From Enhygromyxa salina (GTDB taxonomy: Bacteria > Myxococcota_A > Polyangia > Nannocystales > Nannocystaceae), in contig NZ_PVNK01000156.1 of assembly GCF_002994615.1 (NCBI RefSeq), positions 1-53,655 on the forward strand: a stretch of 53,655 nucleotides of DNA. Reading direction: 5' to 3'. How positions within the stretch are numbered: position 1 is the stretch's first letter; each line of letters starts with the position of its first letter. Below the pieces are notes generated by a model. The model made no database searches. It was not told where the DNA came from and saw only the letters and a program-made list of their open reading frames with translations. Positions 48,956 to 53,655 of the stretch are shown here, piece after piece. The translations under genes were made by a program, and so were the position numbers.

Positions 48956-50077
48956 ATGGCTCCGACACGACATCGCTGGCTGGTCTCGCCCAGCTTCGAC
49001 CTGGGGTGGTTCGCGATCCCGGGCGCGCTCGCGCTGCTCGCCGCCCTTTGCGTCGGCCTGTCGCTCGATCCGAGCGAGGACGACAGCCTCGCGCTGTGGA
49101 TCGTCGGCGTGGTCCTCGTCGATGTCGCCCACGTGTGGGCCTCGCTCTACCGGACCTACCTCGACCCCGAGGCCCGCCGACTCCACGCCCAGCTGCTGCG
49201 CGCGACCCCGGTGCTCGTGCTGCTCCTCGGGTTCATGGTCCACGCCGTCTCGCCGGCCCTGTTTTGGACGGCGCTCGCCTACGTGGCCGTGTTTCACTTC
49301 ATCAAGCAGCAAGAGGGCTTCGTCGCCTTGTACCTGCGCGCGGGTGGTGAGACCGGCGCGGCCGCGGCCCGTGACCGCGCGCTGGCCAAGGCCGCGGTCT
49401 GGTCCTCGACCGCCGGCCCCGTGATCTGGTGGCACACCCAGCTCCCGCGTCGCTTTCACTGGTTCGTGGCCGAGGACTTCGTCGCCGGGCTGCCAACGAT
49501 CGTCGGCACGATCGCCGTGTGGGTTCAGGTCCCGATCTTGCTCGCGTTCGCGCTGCGTCGGATCCAGCTGGCCTCAGGGCGGACAACCAGTCGCGGTCGT
49601 CGCGGTCACCCGATGGTCCCGCTCCTGGTCGCGATCACGGCCCTGAGCTGGAACCTCGGCATCGTGTGGTTCAACGACGGCCGCGTGTTCACGATCAGCA
49701 ACGTGTTCATTCACGGCCTGCCCTACCTCGCGCTGGTCTGGGTCGCTGGCGGTCGCGAGGCGGTCGAGCACAGGGTGTCGCCGCGCCGGGCCGCGCCAGC
49801 TTTGGTCTTCGGGGTCTTCTACGGCCTCCTGGTCATCCTCGCCGTATTCGAGGAGGCCCTGTGGGATCGCCTGGTCTGGCACGACCACCCGACCCTCTTT
49901 GGCCACGGCCACAGCGAGCTCGGCGAGTTTGGCCTCGCGCTCGTCGTCGCGCTGCTGACCGTGCCGCAGGCGACCCATTACGTGCTCGACCGCTTCATCT
50001 GGCGCGTCGGTCCAAACAACCCGAAGCTCGCCGCGCAGCTGGGCATGGCCGCACCCACGACACCGCCCCAGCGCTGA
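48956..50077 (+). CDS. Polytopic integral membrane protein
   Basis: A 373-residue protein with about eight to nine membrane helices and several His/Trp at their edges (VDVAHVWAS, FHFIKQQEGF, VIWWHTQLPRRFHWF, ISNVFIHGLPY, QATHYVLDRFIW). The spacing of His recalls membrane enzymes that bind metal, and faintly the Brp/Blh carotenoid-cleavage group, but I cannot assign a family. Start ATG 48956-48958 (MAPTRHRWLVSPSFDLGWF), 13 bp after the flavoprotein. Likely co-transcribed with the dehydrogenase and flavoprotein. Confidence 0.78.
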   Translation: MAPTRHRWLVSPSFDLGWFAIPGALALLAALCVGLSLDPSEDDSLALWIVGVVLVDVAHVWASLYRTYLDPEARRLHAQLLRATPVLVLLLGFMVHAVSPALFWTALAYVAVFHFIKQQEGFVALYLRAGGETGAAAARDRALAKAAVWSSTAGPVIWWHTQLPRRFHWFVAEDFVAGLPTIVGTIAVWVQVPILLAFALRRIQLASGRTTSRGRRGHPMVPLLVAITALSWNLGIVWFNDGRVFTISNVFIHGLPYLALVWVAGGREAVEHRVSPRRAAPALVFGVFYGLLVILAVFEEALWDRLVWHDHPTLFGHGHSELGEFGLALVVALLTVPQATHYVLDRFIWRVGPNNPKLAAQLGMAAPTTPPQR

Positions 50078-50190
50078 TGCATCCTGCAACGGCCCGCCAA
50101 GTCGCCGATCCGCCCGGGCATACCCGGCCTCGGACGCGACGCTTCTCGTGACCGCGCGCGAGTGTTTCAATGGCCTCGGAGCTCCTCGCC

Positions 50191-50682
50191 ATGGCCAACA
50201 ATCCTTGTCGCCTCACCGCCGCCGTGCTCGCGGCCTGCACCTGCCTGCCCCTCATCGCCAGCGCCTGCGTCCGCGACGAGCCCGCGACCTACCTCCCGCG
50301 CGCGGGCACCTGGACCTACGCAGAGCAGTCTGTCGTCCGCAACAGCTGCGACGACTCGCTGCTGCCCGATCCCCTGATGACCGTAGCGATCGACGACCCC
50401 GTCGACGACCAGTTTCAGATCGAGGTCGGGACCAAGGACGTGATCTGTGAGATCGACGGGACCGAGTTCTATTGTGGTGACTACCTGGCCTTCAGCGGCG
50501 GCGTGGATGGCTTTGACGCGACGGTCCAGATCGTCGTGACCTGGGATGGCGAGTTCTCGTCCTCGACCGAGGCCGACGGCAACGAGCTCACCTCGATCAC
50601 CTGCACGGGCGAAGACTGCAACCTGCTCAAGGATCTGCCCTGCTCGCGGGACGCCACCTTCACGGCCGAGTTCTTCAACTGA
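50191..50682 (+). CDS. Small exported protein, possible lipoprotein (163 aa)
   Basis: A 163-residue protein with a signal peptide and a possible lipobox (LIASAC, not a perfect match). A beta-rich acidic domain follows with six Cys (NSCDD, VICEID, FYCGD, ITCTGEDCNLL, LPCSR), probably disulfide-bonded outside the cytoplasm. Start ATG 50191-50193 is favoured by GGAG 9 nt upstream; ATG 50170 is in frame and would add seven residues. No family recognised. Confidence 0.72.
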   Translation: MANNPCRLTAAVLAACTCLPLIASACVRDEPATYLPRAGTWTYAEQSVVRNSCDDSLLPDPLMTVAIDDPVDDQFQIEVGTKDVICEIDGTEFYCGDYLAFSGGVDGFDATVQIVVTWDGEFSSSTEADGNELTSITCTGEDCNLLKDLPCSRDATFTAEFFN

Positions 50683-50725
50683 CCACGGCCCCCACCCCGC
50701 GCGAAAGTCGTGATAGGAGTGAGGG

Positions 50726-51844
50726 GTGAACGCCCTCGTCCGCCTCCGACTGCACGTCTTCGCGTTCGTCGTCGCGCTGCTCACCGGCATCGCCTGCGAC
50801 GTCAGCTTGCCGTCCACGGTCCCGACCTCGGTCGACGGCGCGGTCAAGGGCGCCGCGTGTCCGGAGTGGGGCAGCGGCAAGGTGATCGGCGCGAGCTTCA
50901 CGGGCGACCCCGCGCTCAACGCCCAGATCGCCGCGTTCGTCCAGGCGAGCATGGACATCCAGCGCGCCGCCGACCAGGCCTACGCCAAGGTCACCAACGC
51001 CTGCGTCAAGATGGGCAAGGATCTCGGCGTGCCCGACGAGCAGCTCCGCGGGACCTCGGCCGACACGGCCAGCGCCCCGTGCAACGCCGTCGCCGCCAAG
51101 ATCGACTCGATCCTCAAGGCCAACGCCGCCGTCCAGGTCACCTACCAGCCGCCGCGTTGCCAGATGGACGCCAACTTCAAGGCCAACTGCGAGGCCGAGT
51201 GCGGGCTCGAGGTCGACCCCGGCAAGGTCGTCGCCAACTGCGAGCCGGCCAAGCTCTCGGGCTACTGCCAGGGCACCTGCACCGGCCAGTGCGAGGGCAC
51301 CTGCACCGGTGAGTGCCAGGGCGAGTGCTCGGCCAAGGACGCCCAGGGCCGCTGCGTCGGCGAGTGCAAGGGCACCTGCAAGGGCTCGTGTGACTCCACC
51401 TGCCACGCCAAGTGCGAGGGCACCTGGAAGGCCCCGCGCTGCGAGGTCGAGGTCGAGCAATCCAAGGTCAAGGCCGACTGCTCGGCCAACTGCGAGGCCT
51501 CGGCCAAGGTCCGCGCGAGCTGCCAGCCGCCCAAGCTCAACGTCAATTCTTCGGCCAACACCGAGGCCATGACCAAGCTCGTCGCGACCTTGAAGGCCAA
51601 CCTGCCCGCGCTGCTCCAGGCCCAGCTGCGCCTGTCCAAGCAGCTCGCGGGCGACATCAAGGTCGTGATCGACACCGGCAACTCGCTCCAGGGCCAGCTC
51701 AGCGCCGCGGGCGGCAAGGCCATCGCCTGCGTGTCCGCGGCCGCCACCGCCCTCGCCCAGGCCAGCGTCAAGATCAACGTCAGCGTCAAGGCCAGCGCCA
51801 GCGTCAGCGGCAAGGCCGGCGCCAGCGCGTCTGGCGGAGCCTGA
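50726..51844 (+). CDS. Exported protein with Cys-Gly short-repeat domain
   Basis: A 372-residue exported protein (signal peptide LHVFAFVVALLTGIAC, possible lipobox). Residues about 45-145 are helical. Residues about 178-235 are built from CxGxC/CxGTC/CxGEC units at four-residue spacing (YCQGTCTGQCEGTCTGEC), with about 14 Cys. A Lys/Ser/Ala-rich helical end with VSVKASASVSGKAGASASG follows. The dense Cys ladder suggests a disulfide-stiffened rod or metal-binding segment. Start GTG 50726-50728 with AGGAG 8 nt upstream. Resembles other myxobacterial Cys-repeat surface proteins; function unknown. Confidence 0.78.
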   Translation: MNALVRLRLHVFAFVVALLTGIACDVSLPSTVPTSVDGAVKGAACPEWGSGKVIGASFTGDPALNAQIAAFVQASMDIQRAADQAYAKVTNACVKMGKDLGVPDEQLRGTSADTASAPCNAVAAKIDSILKANAAVQVTYQPPRCQMDANFKANCEAECGLEVDPGKVVANCEPAKLSGYCQGTCTGQCEGTCTGECQGECSAKDAQGRCVGECKGTCKGSCDSTCHAKCEGTWKAPRCEVEVEQSKVKADCSANCEASAKVRASCQPPKLNVNSSANTEAMTKLVATLKANLPALLQAQLRLSKQLAGDIKVVIDTGNSLQGQLSAAGGKAIACVSAAATALAQASVKINVSVKASASVSGKAGASASGGA

Positions 51845-51869
51845 GCCCACGCTCCCCTATACTGGGGGC

Positions 51870-53369
51870 ATGCAGCTGTGCCCGAGCCCGGCGTGTCCGT
51901 TCCGCGTCCGCCACGGCTTCGCCGCCGAGTTCGAGGATCACGTCGAGCGCTGCCGCAGCTGCGACGGCCCGCTCGAGCAGGCCGCCGCCGCCGTCGACAA
52001 CGCGCTGGCCTGGCCTGGCCTCGCGCGCCTCTGCGTGACCGCCGTGCTCGTCGCCGCGCTCGCGGGCTTCGCCACGCTCCTCGTCCCCGGCTTTCAGGCC
52101 CCCGACGAGCTCCGCCTCACGCTCGGCTCGGACCTCGTCGACACCCTCGGCGGCGCGCTCAGCTTCGGTGAGCTCAGCCTCCGGCCCGCGCTGTCGTGGC
52201 TCGTCCTCGGCGCGATCCTGGTCGAGTTCATCGCCCTCGCCTTCCCCGCCGGCCGCGCGCTGCGGGACGACCCCGCGGGCCGGCGCAAGCTCCAGGTCTT
52301 CGCCCTGCTGCTCGCGCTCGGCGGCCTCGTGTTCAAGGGCTGGATGTCCCACCGCGCGCTGGTCGAGTTCTCGCCCGCGCTCTTCGCGATCGACGTCGGG
52401 GTGCCCAGCGCCTCCTTGGTCATCCTGACCCACGCCGCCGGCCTGCCGCTGTTGCTCACGCTCGCCTTCGTCAACGAGCGCTGGGGCCTCGGCCACGGCA
52501 TCTCGATCGCCCTCGGCGCCCTGCTCGTCCTCGAGCTCGCGACCGCGCTCCCCGCCAACGCCGATCTGCCCCGCCAGCTGATCGTCACCTTCGCCCTCCT
52601 CGGCGCCGCGCTCGTGCTGCTCGGCCGCCCCGCGCGGGCCACCGCCCACGGCCGCAGGCCGCTCGGCCAAGACCCGACCCACGCACCCGAGCTCGGCCTC
52701 GGCCTCGTGATCCCAACGAGCGGCCTGGTCGCGATCCACGCCCTGTACCTCGGGCCCCTGACGATCAGCGCCGTCGGCCAGCAGCTCCTCGCGCCCACCC
52801 TCGACCCCGAGGGGATCGCCGCGCTGACCCGCTGGCTCCACCTCGCCCTGGTCCTCGGCCTCACCGCGCTCTTCGCCTGGGTGTTCACGCGCCCGCAGCT
52901 CCTCACCCAGCGCTGGCGCCGAGCCTTCCCCCGCGCCGACCCAGCCATCCTCGCGCGCGAGGCCCAGGCCATCTTCCGCCGCGGCCTCCTGCGCAGCGGG
53001 CTCCTCACCCTCGCGATCGTCCTCCTCGGCCGCGAGCAACTCCCCGCCCTCGAGGTCACGATCCTCGCCGCGATCCTCCTCGACCTCGCCCACGAGCTCC
53101 GCCTCCGCCTCCGCGAGCCCGAGCTCGTCCCCCTCGCCACCCAGCTCGACGTCCCCGGCGCCAACGCCCTCGCCGCCGCCTTGGCCCTCGAGCACAAGCC
53201 CGCCGTCGTCCAGGCCCTCCACCACCGCGCCCTCTACCACCTGTTTGGCTGGTGGCTCCCGACCCGAGTCCTCGTCCGCCCTCGCGACCTCGAGTCCGCC
53301 CGGACCCTCCGTGACCAGATCATCGCCCGGCCTGAGTCGAGCGCTGCGCGTTCGACTCAGGCCTTCTAG
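51870..53369 (+). CDS. Divergent SecY-like membrane protein with Zn-ribbon and DUF2007-like tail
   Basis: A 499-residue protein. A Cys-based N-terminal motif (Cys4, Cys9, Cys28, Cys31) precedes about ten membrane helices. Four places match SecY order: IVEFIALAFP-like helix then DDPAGRRKLQ (helix 2/3 loop); VNERWGLGHGISIAL (SecY ERGIGNGIS); RADPAILAREAQAIFRRGLL before helix 9; and ILAAILLDLAHELRLRL (SecY GVALDTMRQLE). Residues about 405-490 (GANALAAALALEHKPAVVQA ... RVLVRPRDLESARTL) resemble DUF2007. Normal SecY is about 430-450 residues and lacks both ends. It is not with ribosomal-protein genes. Start ATG 51870-51872. It may be a specialised translocon-like protein. Confidence 0.72.
   Translation: MQLCPSPACPFRVRHGFAAEFEDHVERCRSCDGPLEQAAAAVDNALAWPGLARLCVTAVLVAALAGFATLLVPGFQAPDELRLTLGSDLVDTLGGALSFGELSLRPALSWLVLGAILVEFIALAFPAGRALRDDPAGRRKLQVFALLLALGGLVFKGWMSHRALVEFSPALFAIDVGVPSASLVILTHAAGLPLLLTLAFVNERWGLGHGISIALGALLVLELATALPANADLPRQLIVTFALLGAALVLLGRPARATAHGRRPLGQDPTHAPELGLGLVIPTSGLVAIHALYLGPLTISAVGQQLLAPTLDPEGIAALTRWLHLALVLGLTALFAWVFTRPQLLTQRWRRAFPRADPAILAREAQAIFRRGLLRSGLLTLAIVLLGREQLPALEVTILAAILLDLAHELRLRLREPELVPLATQLDVPGANALAAALALEHKPAVVQALHHRALYHLFGWWLPTRVLVRPRDLESARTLRDQIIARPESSAARSTQAF
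53329..53363. other. 12-bp perfect hairpin in the last codons of the SecY-like gene
   Basis: GGCCTGAGTCGA (53329-53340) pairs with TCGACTCAGGCC (53352-53363) around an 11-nt loop, just before the TAG stop at 53367-53369. A second, imperfect hairpin (CGAGGGG/CCCCTCG) follows at 53374-53401. Together they could end transcription of the SecY-like gene, though no T-run is present. Confidence 0.5.
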
Positions 53370-53393
53370 TCTTCGAGGGGGCCTTTCAAAACG

Positions 53394-53501
53394 GCCCCTC
53401 GCTCCGGCGGCCAAGCCCCCTCCGCTCACCCCAAACGCTCGCCTCTCGGCCCTCGCTCCGGCGGCCAAGCCCCCTCCGCTCACCCCAAACGCTCGCCTCT
53501 C
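53394..53501. repeat. 54-bp tandem repeat, two copies
   Basis: The segment GGCCCTCGCTCCGGCGGCCA to CAAACGCTCGCCTCTC occurs twice in direct succession with a 54-bp period between the SecY-like gene and the rRNA terminator. The copies are nearly identical. No gene is recognised in 53370-53535. Confidence 0.85.
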
Positions 53502-53535
53502 AGCGAGTGCTCGCCCGGAGTCACAGCGGCGAACC

Positions 53536-53571
53536 AATAAAAGAAGCCCCGGACACTTTCGTGTCCGGGGC
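53536..53571 (-). terminator. Rho-independent terminator of the rRNA operon
   Basis: GCCCCGGACAC and GTGTCCGGGGC form an 11-bp perfect stem with a 4-nt loop (53546-53571). Read on the minus strand it is followed by TTCTTTTATT. It lies just downstream of the 5S rRNA 3' end, the expected place. Confidence 0.92.
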
Positions 53572-53577
53572 ATAGAT

Positions 53578-53655
53578 CTGGCGACGACCTACTCTCCCAC
53601 AGAGTGACCCCTGCAGTACCATCGGCGCAGGAGGGCTTGACTTCCGAGTTCGGGA
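53578..53655 (-). rRNA. rrf: 5S ribosomal RNA, 3' part (runs off the window)
   Basis: The minus strand ends in GGGAGAGTAGGTCGTCGCCAG, the usual 3' end of bacterial 5S rRNA, and upstream contains TCCCGAACTCGGAAGTCAAG, the conserved loop B/helix III region. About 78 of roughly 115 nt are present. The rest of the rRNA operon lies beyond the right edge. Confidence 0.93.

Overview
The window is very GC-rich and strongly biased to G/C at third codon positions. Its lipoproteins carry Gly-Asp runs, one has Cys-rich repeats of the CGNGVIxxGExCDG type, and two are FG-GAP lipoproteins. There is also an ECF sigma/FecR-like operon. Together these point to a myxobacterium, most likely of the Nannocystineae (Nannocystis/Plesiocystis/Enhygromyxa-like). 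That placement is inferred from family style; the window shows only a stub of a ribosomal RNA gene, a partial 5S rRNA at the right edge.

Layout. (1) 1-832: no intact gene. It holds two direct-repeat copies 375 bp apart, two fragments of a REP-associated Y1-type transposase C-terminus, and four copies of a ~100 bp hairpin-bearing unit. (2) 833-19307, almost all on the minus strand: a biosynthetic locus. Its core is a 2420-residue FAAL-carrier-condensation-FkbH-carrier-thioester reductase protein. Around it lie a halogenase-like flavoprotein, an unknown protein, a Coq4-like protein, an alpha/beta hydrolase with Cys at the nucleophile position, two B12-binding radical SAM proteins and three phytanoyl-CoA dioxygenase paralogues. 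Several of these genes overlap by GTGA. No described product class is obvious to me. (3) 19534-32951: lipoproteins, an ExbB/ExbD pair, two small minus-strand genes (one a decayed receiver-like fragment), the ECF sigma-FecR-outer-membrane operon, two tandem FG-GAP lipoproteins, a FabH-like ketoacyl synthase and an AlkA-type glycosylase. (4) 32948-38423: a fused adenylation-like/ferredoxin/NodU-type carbamoyltransferase diverges from a radical SAM gene. That gene runs into a repeat-built element with inverted ends and an 83/84-bp tandem array. (5) 38424-45713: an eight-gene plus-strand operon of radical SAM, a small membrane protein, HTTM, two DUF4178-like proteins, a short membrane protein, DUF350 and a membrane-anchored spermidine-synthase-like protein. 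(6) 45826-53369: succinate-semialdehyde dehydrogenase, a Tat/lipobox flavoprotein, a polytopic membrane protein, two small lipoproteins (one Cys-repeat rich) and a divergent SecY-like protein with a Zn-ribbon-like N-terminus and DUF2007-like tail. (7) 53536-53655: terminator and 3' end of a 5S rRNA gene on the minus strand, so an rRNA operon lies to the right.

How the parts may work together (inference). In region 2 a fatty acid is adenylated and loaded on a carrier, possibly joined to a glyceryl unit made by the FkbH domain, and released reductively. Radical SAM and non-haem iron enzymes would then tailor it. Region 5 resembles the DUF350/DUF4178/aminopropyltransferase neighbourhoods of other bacteria, with a radical SAM and an HTTM protein added.
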